From: Terrimesophilobacter sp036833635
GTDB taxonomy: Bacteria; Actinomycetota; Actinomycetes; Actinomycetales; Microbacteriaceae
Direction of reading: 5' to 3'
DNA length: 27,549 bases
Assembly: GCA_036833635.1 (NCBI GenBank)
Contig: DAITPJ010000019.1
Location: 1-27,549, forward strand
The notes under the pieces: generated by a model
Databases searched by the model: none
Seen by the model: the letters and a program-made list of their open reading frames with translations, nothing else
Told to the model about the DNA's origin: nothing
Program-made: the position numbers and the translations under genes
Part shown: in pieces, positions 7,901 to 14,748 of the stretch
How the letters are laid out: every line of letters begins with the position of its first letter
How positions within the stretch are numbered: position 1 is the first letter of the stretch

Positions 7901-8673
7901 AACACGACGCCGAGGTGCCCGAGGGTTGCCGAGAGGGTAGTGCCGCCGGCGTAGCCCAGCATGGCCGGAACGGTGCCGAGCCCGAGGAGCGAGATCCACA
8001 GCCAACTGCGGATACGCGCGTAGCTCGACAGGGCCACCATGGCGGAGCCGGCGATGAGCGTTCCGAGCGCCGCGACGACCCACGGCCCCTGGCTCGTCGG
8101 GGCGAGGTCGACGAAGGCGTACACGTCGAGGGCGATGAAGACCATCCCGAGCGCGCCGACCGCTTCGGCCGAGAACTGCAGCCCGCGCCGGGCGAGCAGC
8201 CAGGCGCCGGCGAGGAACAGGACCGTGACGACCCCGACGATGATGCTGCGCAGCACCCGATCGGTGAGGTCGGGGTTGACGAACGTGAAGACGATGGCCG
8301 CGATGGCGAAGAGCCCTGCCCCGGCGACCGCGAGCACCGATTGCACCGTTGCACTCGGCCCGTGACCCTCCGCAGAAGTCGTTCCCCCGGCCGCCCCCGA
8401 CGGCACGGGAACCGCCGCATGCCCGGCACTCGCGACCGGTGATGCGGTGACCGGCACGCGATCGAGAACCTGCTGCCGCACCGTGAGTGCGGCGGCGGCG
8501 GCCTGCGAGGCGGTCCACAGCTCGGAGGCCACCGTGTCGTCCAGGTCGGCGCCGCAGTTCTGGCAGTGCCGGTCGCGAAGCGCGTTCCTCTCGCAGACGG
8601 GGCACGATGTGCTGTCGAGGAGATGCCGGATGGCGACGTCGCTCCACGGGCGCGCAGCGCGGGACGAGCTCAT
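4969..8673 (-). CDS. Giant polytopic membrane protein with N-terminal zinc ribbon (SCO7613-like)
   Basis: This 1234-residue protein starts with a short cytoplasmic zinc ribbon, CPVC...CQNC (Cys24, Cys27, Cys37, Cys40). A linker of about 85 residues follows, and from about residue 130 the protein is almost entirely alternating hydrophobic helices and short loops, probably more than 30 membrane spans. I believe it matches the actinobacterial family named after SCO7613 (C-terminal-domain membrane protein), whose function is unknown; I see no catalytic motif. The ATG at 8673 overlaps the stop of the XRE regulator gene (ATGA), so it is the last gene of a DUF2975 - XRE - zinc-ribbon operon. Long open frames on both strands across this gene are high-GC shadows. 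Confidence is high that it is coding, low about its role. Confidence 0.85.
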   Translation of the reverse strand: MSSSRAARPWSDVAIRHLLDSTSCPVCERNALRDRHCQNCGADLDDTVASELWTASQAAAAALTVRQQVLDRVPVTASPVASAGHAAVPVPSGAAGGTTSAEGHGPSATVQSVLAVAGAGLFAIAAIVFTFVNPDLTDRVLRSIIVGVVTVLFLAGAWLLARRGLQFSAEAVGALGMVFIALDVYAFVDLAPTSQGPWVVAALGTLIAGSAMVALSSYARIRSWLWISLLGLGTVPAMLGYAGGTTLSATLGHLGVVFAALAAMRVRTELRGRFDNPLRSERTALAVLQFIAIAIVARQMWFVESTTTTQYWMTQAAILIAIAVLAALTTREIARGFWSSLTGAAGVSAFAVAPFALDLGSSDTAIWYLVCNPAAAALALPALSVLASRARSVERRTFLAGAFTIAGLVALPLVLLAVAIGGASVLSSLSGSDLGASRLLPTDGVLAVTLGLVAMASGFGSFALLYRRQRPARASAVVAVWLATLAGLTTACIPTLPLWLRIAIALGLAVVVSIALMAVPRTRAAGIGVRFPLILGTHFAVLLGAITSWSDERVAVWAGVPVVLAIAAVALAVPREVRFLHVGAGYAYALVVFAQALGLVGLSTIALLCLTTSLASIGAIGATFLRRLRPLDWYAVLTVTSVPFLIGVAQVVFERSGWTALSTGLIFLLGLTLLVSRRPGLGAGLRAIAAGILVPSLAVVVVCLGAYLLVDSASPVTLPVIAAIVALVLPSTALIRSALVRHGIGETDARVARIAIEATSLLTGAIAVVLALLRVAAGLPTTFLVLVVLGIGAAATSFWTKRRYGWWVAGAALTGALWCQLALAGITAFEPYLLPPSLGAAIIGAILTARGVRAVPLYAAGLAVAVVPILVVLAVFGSGTGASVPWRGYGLVAAAWLLTGLGLTLGRGRSALGERVQALRAPTLGVAVVAGAAGAIQGARFGLGTDHLVTGAVPLVLFCFGIGVASALPAIVAARGIRSSAPPDSRLRRTRWLYAPGFGYVAIAAWGAIERDWFTIWSMWTLMLGFLAAVVAIAWTLRRSTVIHATGLPPVWFVFAIAFITAVVAWSPRDLRVEWFSLPLGLALIAAGAIAMEARRALPRGEIGERGTINSWPARWNGSWALLAPGTVVVMLASIVATFTDPLTWRAILVIVIALVAILIGSSLKLAAPFLIGVVVLPVENVFVFLVQIGRGIESMPWWITLAVVGAVLLIIAVTYERRAGAENSFASRLRDLA

Positions 8674-8918
8674 GGCGCGCCCTCCGCTGCCCGGGTGTCT
8701 TCGTCGCCAGCGTCATCCGGAACCCACATCAGGATGTCGCCCGGCTGGCATCCTAGGACGCGGCAGATCGAGTCCAGGGTTGAGAACCGCACGGCCTTCG
8801 CACGACCGTTCTTGAGCACGGAGACGTTGACCGGCGTGAGGTCGATGGCTGCGGCGAAGTCCGAGACGGACATCTTCTTCTTGGCCAGTTCGACGTCGAG
8901 ATTGATCACGATGGGCAT
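8670..8918 (-). CDS. XRE-family regulator, YozG-type
   Basis: This 82-residue protein is almost entirely one Cro/CI-type helix-turn-helix: MPIVINLDVELAKKKMS, then SVSDFAAAIDLTPVNVSVLK (turn and recognition helix), then AKAVRFSTLDSICRVLGCQPGDIL. This pattern closely recalls Bacillus YozG, which is encoded beside the DUF2975 protein YoaS. The ATG at 8918 shares one base with the stop of the upstream DUF2975 gene (TGATG), and its own stop overlaps the start of the giant membrane protein gene. The protein probably autoregulates the operon through the AT-rich leader, and membrane-protein control of its activity is conceivable. Both regulatory ideas are inference; the family call is strong. Confidence 0.9.
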   Translation of the reverse strand: MPIVINLDVELAKKKMSVSDFAAAIDLTPVNVSVLKNGRAKAVRFSTLDSICRVLGCQPGDILMWVPDDAGDEDTRAAEGAP

Positions 8919-9394
8919 CAGACCACCTCGGACAGGTCGTGCTCGAGCTGCGAGGCCTTGCGCAGGAGTCCACGCATTACGACGATCATCAACGCGAAGC
9001 CCGCCCCGACGACGATGCCGAACACGCACAGGATGGTCACGGATGGGCTGCCGACGCTCTCGGCGGCGAGGTACAGGAACGATCCGAGGATGAGAGCGGT
9101 CGCCACGATGACGGCGCCGAGAATGATATTCACGTAGATGAAAGGGGCTTCGCTGAAGATCGTGGATGTCCGCACGAGGGAGAGCAGCCGCCACACGCAA
9201 ACCAGCGCGATTTGCACGCAGGCGAGAAAGACGATCGTGACGATGACTCCCGGCACCTCGAGGTAGGCGAACTCGGGGAAGGTCACCGCGAGTCCATGGG
9301 CCGTGGCGGGCACGACGGCCGCCTGGCAGAGCAGAAGAAGCCCGATGAGGACGACGAGAAGTGCTTTCAGGAGGACTATTGCGGTGCGATGCAT
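8918..9394 (-). CDS. DUF2975 family membrane protein (YoaS-like)
   Basis: This 158-residue protein has four clear membrane helices: about residues 5-30, 46-70, 84-112 and 118-145. A short cytoplasmic tail (RKASQLEHDLSEVV) follows. The layout and the pairing with a YozG-type regulator immediately downstream identify it as DUF2975, a family of unknown function. I chose ATG 9394 because hydrophobic residues begin directly after it and an AGG precedes it by 7 bases. The open frame upstream runs through the AT-rich promoter region and would add an implausible N-terminus. It is the first gene of the three-gene operon. Confidence 0.85.
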   Translation of the reverse strand: MHRTAIVLLKALLVVLIGLLLLCQAAVVPATAHGLAVTFPEFAYLEVPGVIVTIVFLACVQIALVCVWRLLSLVRTSTIFSEAPFIYVNIILGAVIVATALILGSFLYLAAESVGSPSVTILCVFGIVVGAGFALMIVVMRGLLRKASQLEHDLSEVV

Positions 9395-9402
9395 GTCAAT
9401 CC

Positions 9403-9428
9403 TATTGATAGTCGATAGATAGTTATCG
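9403..9428. promoter_or_regulatory. GATAG-repeat operator candidate of the DUF2975/XRE operon
   Basis: Three GATAG pentamers (9407-9411, 9414-9418, 9418-9422) and an inverted pair CGATA-N6-TATCG (9413-9428) crowd the AT-rich leader directly upstream of the DUF2975 start. This is where an autoregulatory XRE protein would bind. I cannot place -35 and -10 boxes convincingly. The sequence pattern is seen directly; the operator function is inferred. Confidence 0.45.
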
Positions 9429-9490
9429 GTAAACAATACATTGATCGCGCCTTCGCGCACGACTACGGGACAGCGGTGTGGACGAACGGC

Positions 9491-9518
9491 CTGCCAGGTC
9501 AGCCGGGGCGGCTAAGGT
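9491..9518 (+). promoter_or_regulatory. Candidate promoter of recQ
   Basis: CTGCCA (9491-9496) and TAAGGT (9513-9518) are separated by 16 bases and have partial matches to sigma-70 hexamers. The start codon lies 9 bases after the -10 box, and no Shine-Dalgarno is visible, so the transcript would be leaderless or nearly so. Confidence 0.4.
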
Positions 9519-9527
9519 TTCTGACGA

Positions 9528-11372
9528 ATGACTACCTCGACCGCTCCCGCTGCGAATCCGGCGCTGGACGCCCTCCACCGGGTGTTCGGCTACGACGCGT
9601 TCCGCGGCGACCAGTCCGAGATCATCCGGCACGTCATCGACGGCGGCGACGCGCTCGTGCTCATGCCGACGGGCGGCGGCAAGTCGCTGTGCTACCAGAT
9701 CCCGGCGCTCGTGCGCGAGGGCACCGGCATCGTGATCTCTCCGCTCATCGCCCTCATGCAGGACCAGGTGGATGCCCTCGACGCGATCGGTGTTCGCGCA
9801 GCGTTCCTGAACTCGACCCAAGGCCCCGAGGAGCGCAGCAGGGTCGAGCGCGCCTACCTCGCCGGGCAGCTCGACCTTCTCTACCTCGCACCCGAGCGCC
9901 TCACGATCCCGTCGACCGCCGAACTTCTCGACCGCGGGACGATCGCCCTGTTCGCGATCGACGAGGCGCACTGCGTCTCGCAATGGGGTCACGACTTCCG
10001 GCCCGACTACCTCGCGCTCTCGATGCTGCACGAGCGCTGGCCGGCCGTGCCGCGCATCGCGCTCACGGCGACGGCGACGGAGCAGACGCACCTCGAGATC
10101 CAGAAGCGACTGCAGCTGGCCGACGCGCGGCACTTCGTGGCGAGCTTCGACCGCCCCAACATCCAGTACCGCATCGTGCCGAAGGACCAGCCTCAGAAAC
10201 AACTGCTCGAGCTCCTGCGCACCGAACACGACGGCGACGCCGGCATCGTCTACTGCCTCTCCCGCGCCTCGGTCGAGAAGACGGCCGAGTTCCTCGTCGA
10301 GCAGGGCATCGCCGCACTCCCGTACCACGCTGGGCTCGACGCGCGGGTGCGCGCTGCGAACCAGGCGCGCTTCCTGCGCGAGGACGGCATGATCATGGTC
10401 GCCACGATCGCGTTCGGCATGGGCATCGACAAACCGGATGTCCGCTTCGTCGCGCATCTCGACCTGCCCAAGTCGGTCGAGGGCTACTACCAGGAGACGG
10501 GCCGCGCCGGGCGCGACGGCCTACCGTCGACGGCCTGGCTCGCCTACGGGCTCCAGGATGTCGTGCAGCAGCGCCGCATGATCGAGACATCCGAGGGTGA
10601 CCTCGCGCACCGGCGGCGGCTCAGCGCGCACCTCGACGCCATGCTCGCGCTGTGCGAGACCGTGCAGTGCCGACGCATGCAGCTTCTGGCATACTTCGGC
10701 GAGAAGTCGGCACCATGCGGCAACTGCGACACATGCCTCACCCCGCCGGAATCGTGGGACGGCACGATCCCGGCGCAGAAGCTGCTCTCGACGGTCGTGC
10801 GACTGCAGCGCGAACGAAACCAGAAGTTCGGTGCAGGGCACCTCATCGACATCCTGCTCGGCAGGCAGACTTCCCGCGTCGATCAGAACGGGCACGATGC
10901 GCTGTCCACCTTCGGCATCGGAACCGACCTCTCCGAGCAGGAGTGGCGAGGGGTCGTTCGCCAGCTTCTTGCGCAGGGCCTCCTCGCCGTCAACTCCGAC
11001 GGGTTCGGGACACTCGTCCTCACCGACGCGAGCGCCGGGGTGCTCGACGGGTCGCGCCGGGTGAACCTTCGCCGCGAGCCGGAGCGCACATCCGGACGCA
11101 CCCGCAAGGCGAAGAGCCCGGTCGCCGACCTGCCCGCCGAGTCGCAGGAACTCTTTGAGGCGCTGCGCGCCTGGCGGGCGGTCGAGTCGAGGGAGCAGGG
11201 CGTCCCTGCCTATGTCGTGTTCCACGACGCAACGCTGCGCGAGCTCGCCGTGCGCCGACCGACGTCGCTCGAGGGGCTCGGGGGCGTGACGGGCGTCGGC
11301 GAGGCGAAGCTCGCGAAGTACGGTGAGTCGCTGCTCGAGGTTCTCGCCGGGCATGCGGCTACCCTCGCGTAG
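9528..11372 (+). CDS. recQ: ATP-dependent DNA helicase RecQ
   Basis: This 614-residue superfamily 2 helicase unwinds DNA 3' to 5' in recombination and replication-fork repair. Domains appear in full canonical order: Walker A MPTGGGKS (46-53), Walker B DEAH (145-148) followed directly by the RecQ aromatic loop SQWGHDFRPDY (151-161), motif III ATATEQ, and in the second RecA domain YHAGLDARVR, FGMGIDKPDVR and motif VI QETGRAGRDG. A four-cysteine zinc site follows (CRRMQLLAYFGE...CGNCDTC), then a winged-helix domain. The C-terminal HRDC domain runs through about the last 75 residues (LFEALRAWRAVE ... GVGEAKLAKYGE). The length matches bacterial RecQ. It converges on the nucleotidyltransferase gene with only 9 bases between stops. 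Confidence 0.97.
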   Translation: MTTSTAPAANPALDALHRVFGYDAFRGDQSEIIRHVIDGGDALVLMPTGGGKSLCYQIPALVREGTGIVISPLIALMQDQVDALDAIGVRAAFLNSTQGPEERSRVERAYLAGQLDLLYLAPERLTIPSTAELLDRGTIALFAIDEAHCVSQWGHDFRPDYLALSMLHERWPAVPRIALTATATEQTHLEIQKRLQLADARHFVASFDRPNIQYRIVPKDQPQKQLLELLRTEHDGDAGIVYCLSRASVEKTAEFLVEQGIAALPYHAGLDARVRAANQARFLREDGMIMVATIAFGMGIDKPDVRFVAHLDLPKSVEGYYQETGRAGRDGLPSTAWLAYGLQDVVQQRRMIETSEGDLAHRRRLSAHLDAMLALCETVQCRRMQLLAYFGEKSAPCGNCDTCLTPPESWDGTIPAQKLLSTVVRLQRERNQKFGAGHLIDILLGRQTSRVDQNGHDALSTFGIGTDLSEQEWRGVVRQLLAQGLLAVNSDGFGTLVLTDASAGVLDGSRRVNLRREPERTSGRTRKAKSPVADLPAESQELFEALRAWRAVESREQGVPAYVVFHDATLRELAVRRPTSLEGLGGVTGVGEAKLAKYGESLLEVLAGHAATLA

Positions 11373-11381
11373 CAGCGCCGT

Positions 11382-11858
11382 TCAGCTCAAGGGGTCGAGC
11401 GCTGGTTGAACGTTCCGCGCGTGCTCGACCGCGGGCAGGTTCGTGAGGAGGTCGAGCGCCTGGCGCAGGGTCGTGCTCGAGGTGTCGACCGTGTAGGGGA
11501 AGTACACGACCTCCACGCCGACGGCGGCGAACTCCCGCTCGAGCAGCAACCCTCTCGCGGTTCCGCGCCAGTCATCGCCCTTGAAGAACACCGTGAACCC
11601 GACCCGGCGCCAGGTCTCGAGCTTGTCGGGAACCGTCTCGGCGATCGCCTCATCCACGTACCGGATGCTGCGGACGATCTCGAGCCGCTCCGCAAGCGGG
11701 ACCACGGGCCGCACGCCCTTCGTGAGTTCGAGCATCTCATCCGAGACGACACCGGCGATGAGGTGATCGCACTGCTCGCTCGCACGTCGAAGGATGTTGA
11801 GGTGCCCGACATGGAAGAGGTCGAAGGCACCGGCGGCATAGCCGATTCGTTGAGCCAT
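11382..11858 (-). CDS. Cytidylyltransferase-like protein (TagD family)
   Basis: This 158-residue protein belongs to the nucleotidyltransferase superfamily that makes CDP-alcohols such as CDP-glycerol from CTP and an alcohol phosphate. The nucleotide-binding signature GAFDLFHVGHLNIL (10-23, with HVGH at 16-19) and the segment KGDDWRGT (93-100) are clear. The usual TagD motif RTxGISTT is replaced by YTVDTSSTT (122-130), losing the arginine, so the alcohol or nucleotide may differ from glycerol-3-phosphate and CTP. I chose ATG 11858; no strong ribosome-binding site is visible there. It sits at the edge of the glycan cluster and may supply an activated alcohol to the CDP-alcohol phosphotransferase encoded at 21720-22505. 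That link is inference. Confidence 0.8.
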   Translation of the reverse strand: MAQRIGYAAGAFDLFHVGHLNILRRASEQCDHLIAGVVSDEMLELTKGVRPVVPLAERLEIVRSIRYVDEAIAETVPDKLETWRRVGFTVFFKGDDWRGTARGLLLEREFAAVGVEVVYFPYTVDTSSTTLRQALDLLTNLPAVEHARNVQPALDPLS

Positions 11859-12026
11859 GAGCACCCCGCGAGGTGAGTCGATGTTCGGTTGCCGGGTCAG
11901 GATACGCCCGGTTTCGTGTCCGCACCATGGTTCGGAGCAAAAATCACCCTCGAAAGGGGGGCACTGGTCCGGCATGTCGTGCAGCCGAACCCGGTAAAGT
12001 GAGAAGGTTTTGGAGTCGCCCTTCGA

Positions 12027-12040
12027 TAACAATCTTGTTA
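12027..12040. promoter_or_regulatory. 14-bp palindrome upstream of the beta-helix gene
   Basis: TAACAA-TC-TTGTTA is an inverted repeat with perfect 6-base arms in an AT-rich patch immediately before ATG 12043. It lies in the divergent region between the nucleotidyltransferase and beta-helix genes (11859-12042). A TAAAGT hexamer about 30 bases upstream could be a -10 element. It is a candidate regulator site; the regulator is unknown. Confidence 0.4.
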
Positions 12041-12042
12041 CG

Positions 12043-14748
12043 ATGCTTGCTTACTGCTCATCGAAGCCGCGCACGGCGACCTCCATACCGCTGCGCCCGG
12101 CACAACGCATTGGAATCGTTTTCTTGACCTTCAGGCACCCGAAGCACCGGCTCACCTCTCGTACTTCTCCCTCAAAGATCGCTCTCCTGTGGGGCGTCGC
12201 CGTCGCCGTGGTCGCGGCCGGAGTCGGCATCCCTGCGATGTCGCCGGCATCCGCCCGCGAGTTCGTGATCGATCACGCGATCGTCTCCGACAACCTCAAC
12301 CGCACCACGGCGACCGGATGGGGTCGCGCCCAGATCGGCGGCGCATACACGCACTCCGTGCCGGCTCGGTTCGGCTCGGACGGAGCCGTCGGCCGCGCGG
12401 CCCTCCCGCGATCGGGATCGTCATTGACCGCTGCGTTGGCTTCCGTGTCCTCGCTCGACACGCTCGCCCAGACCGTCGTCACGCTGCCCACGCTTCCCTT
12501 GAAGGGGAGCGGCGTCTATGCGGGCCTGCAGGTCAGATCGGTCGCGGGCTCCTACTACCAGGCTCAGCTGCGGATGACGCCGGCCGGCGATGTGGCTCTT
12601 TCGATTCTGCGCGTCAACGGCTCGACGGCGAGCCAGATGGCGCTCGCGAGGGAGAAGGTAGTCGCCCGCGGGTTCACGGCAGGCGACCGGCTCACACTGG
12701 AGTTCCAGGTCACCGGCACCGATACCGTGTCGTTGTCCGCGAGGGCCTGGCGTCTCTCGTCGGCAAAGCCCGCGTGGCAGGCGACCGCCCGGGACGGCAG
12801 CGCCGCGAACCTGACGAGGCCGGGCGCCGTCGCGTTGTGGTCATACGTGTCGAGCTCGACCCCTGCGCAATCCGTCGGATTCGACGACGTGGCCGCGTAT
12901 TCCCTCACAAGCGCGCCGGCGACGACCCCGACACCCTCGACACCGCCGACACAGCCGGAGCCCGAGGTCACGACCCCACCGGCACCGCAGCCGGAGCCGG
13001 AGGCCTCGACGCCGCCGGCCACCGACCATGGCACTCCGCCGAGCGACCCGGAAGTCCCGGCCGATGACGCGGGCGCCAGGGGAACCGCGGGAGCGGCGCC
13101 CATCGGCTCGACCCGCTACGCCGTCCCGGCGGGCGCACTCTTCGTCGCCACCACCGGATCGGACAGCGCCCCTGGGACAGAGGCGGCACCCCTCGGGTCC
13201 GTGCAGGCGGCGATCACCCGCGCGAAGTCCGGCTCGACCATCGTCCTGCGCGCGGGCAGCTACCACGAGGGAATTCTCATCCCCAGGGACAAGACCCTCA
13301 CGCTGCAGCCATATCCGGGCGAGGAAGTCTGGCTCGACGGCAGCCGTGTCGTCGCGAACTGGGAGCGCTCAGGTTCGGCGTGGGTCTCCTCGGGTTGGAA
13401 CGTGAAGCTCGACTCGAGCCCGACCTACACCCGCGGTGCGCCGGACAACACGGCCGACTCGTGGGCGTTCGTGAACCCCAACCATCCCATGGCCGCCCAT
13501 CCTGACCAGGTATGGCTGGATTCGACGGCGCTCAAGCAGGTCGGATCGCTCGCCCAGGTGACCACGGGGACGTTCTACGTGAACACGGCGGAGAAGAAGC
13601 TGTACATCGGATCCGACCCCACCGGGCACACCGTCCGCGCGAGCGACACCGTCAAGGCGGCCACCGTGCTGGGCGACAACAGCGTGCTGCGCGGGATAGG
13701 GATCCGCCGGTTCGCACCCTCCGTCCCCGACATGGGTGCCGTGACGGTCTATGCGAAGGGCGTCCTGCTCGAGAATATTGCCATCACCGACAACGCCACG
13801 ACCGGGCTCTCGCTCGGCGCCTCCGGCATCCGGCTGCGCGACGTGACGACGGCCCGGAACGGCATGCTCGGTGCGCATGCCAACTACGCAGACGGGCTCA
13901 CGGTGAGCGGCTTGCTCTCCTCGGGGAACAACACCGAGAGCTTCAACCGGGCGCCCGTCTCCGGGGGCCTCAAGGTCACCCGCTCGAGGGGGATCACGGT
14001 CTCGGGGAGCGCATTCCTGAACAACGCGGGCAACGCCCTGTGGTTCGACGAATCGGTCTACGACGTCAAGGCCACGAGCAATGACATCGTCGGGAACACC
14101 GGCAACGCTCTCGTGTTCGAACTGTCGTCAAGGCTTGTGTTCGCCGACAACCTCGTGGCGAACAACGGGATGTCGGGCGCGCTCATCAGCGACTCGAACC
14201 AGGCGGAGGTGTGGAACAACAGCTTCACGGGCAATGCGCGCAACGTGAACATCGTGCAGGGCGACCGGCGCGCGAGCAATCTCGCGACGGCAGGGCACGA
14301 TCCACGGCAGAGCCTTCCCGACCCCACCGTGACCTGGGTCACGGGCCAGGTCACCGTCAAGAACAACGTTCTCGCCGACAGCACGTTCAAGTGCAACCTG
14401 TGCGTGGAGGACTACAGTCACGAGAAGTCTGCGGCGCAGATGGAGATCGTGACGGACGGCAACGTGTACCAGCGCACGAACCCGACAGCGCCCACCTGGA
14501 TCATCGTGTGGTCCCGCGGCGCCGGTGACCCTGCCGTGTACACGACCGTGCCCGCCTTCGTGAAGGCGACGGGGCAGGATGCCAACAGCCTCGTTCTCGA
14601 GGGAGAGCCTGCCATCACGGGTGGCTCGGTCGTCGTGCCGAAGGTCGCGGGCGCGGTCTCGACTGCGGCGCAGCCGCTGCCGGCGAGCATCGCGACGCTC
14701 CTCGGACGAACGGCGGGTGCTCTGCAGCTGGGCGCCTGGATCGGCTAG
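12043..14748 (+). CDS. Secreted right-handed beta-helix protein with N-terminal jelly-roll-like domain
   Basis: This protein has about 901 residues if it starts at ATG 12043. TTG 12124 is a serious alternative, because codon use before it looks non-coding, and TTG 12010 is possible. A signal peptide has its hydrophobic core at about 46-65 and a cleavage site SPASA-RE near 71. Residues 81-289 form a LamG/concanavalin-like beta domain, and about 290-350 is a Pro/Glu/Thr-rich linker. From about 365 (ALFVATTGSDSAPGTEAAPLGSVQAAI) the protein has the usual opening of DUF1565/pectate-lyase-like parallel beta-helices, followed by repeated coils such as GNALWFDES and GNALVFELS. Such folds include polysaccharide lyases and epimerases. 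I see no assignable catalytic residues, so substrate and activity are open. Its stop overlaps the converging flippase gene. Confidence 0.82.
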   Translation: MLAYCSSKPRTATSIPLRPAQRIGIVFLTFRHPKHRLTSRTSPSKIALLWGVAVAVVAAGVGIPAMSPASAREFVIDHAIVSDNLNRTTATGWGRAQIGGAYTHSVPARFGSDGAVGRAALPRSGSSLTAALASVSSLDTLAQTVVTLPTLPLKGSGVYAGLQVRSVAGSYYQAQLRMTPAGDVALSILRVNGSTASQMALAREKVVARGFTAGDRLTLEFQVTGTDTVSLSARAWRLSSAKPAWQATARDGSAANLTRPGAVALWSYVSSSTPAQSVGFDDVAAYSLTSAPATTPTPSTPPTQPEPEVTTPPAPQPEPEASTPPATDHGTPPSDPEVPADDAGARGTAGAAPIGSTRYAVPAGALFVATTGSDSAPGTEAAPLGSVQAAITRAKSGSTIVLRAGSYHEGILIPRDKTLTLQPYPGEEVWLDGSRVVANWERSGSAWVSSGWNVKLDSSPTYTRGAPDNTADSWAFVNPNHPMAAHPDQVWLDSTALKQVGSLAQVTTGTFYVNTAEKKLYIGSDPTGHTVRASDTVKAATVLGDNSVLRGIGIRRFAPSVPDMGAVTVYAKGVLLENIAITDNATTGLSLGASGIRLRDVTTARNGMLGAHANYADGLTVSGLLSSGNNTESFNRAPVSGGLKVTRSRGITVSGSAFLNNAGNALWFDESVYDVKATSNDIVGNTGNALVFELSSRLVFADNLVANNGMSGALISDSNQAEVWNNSFTGNARNVNIVQGDRRASNLATAGHDPRQSLPDPTVTWVTGQVTVKNNVLADSTFKCNLCVEDYSHEKSAAQMEIVTDGNVYQRTNPTAPTWIIVWSRGAGDPAVYTTVPAFVKATGQDANSLVLEGEPAITGGSVVVPKVAGAVSTAAQPLPASIATLLGRTAGALQLGAWIG

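Noticed and set aside
4886..8716. A 1276-codon open frame on the minus strand, in a different frame from the giant membrane protein
   Set aside because: Its translation is extremely Arg/Pro/His/Gly-rich with no domain. The competing frame (4969-8673) has a zinc ribbon, regular membrane helices and start/stop overlaps with its operon neighbour. Long shadow frames are expected at this GC content.
9423..10457. A 344-codon minus-strand frame opposite recQ
   Set aside because: The plus strand carries complete RecQ motifs in order; the opposing product is charged, repetitive and motif-free.
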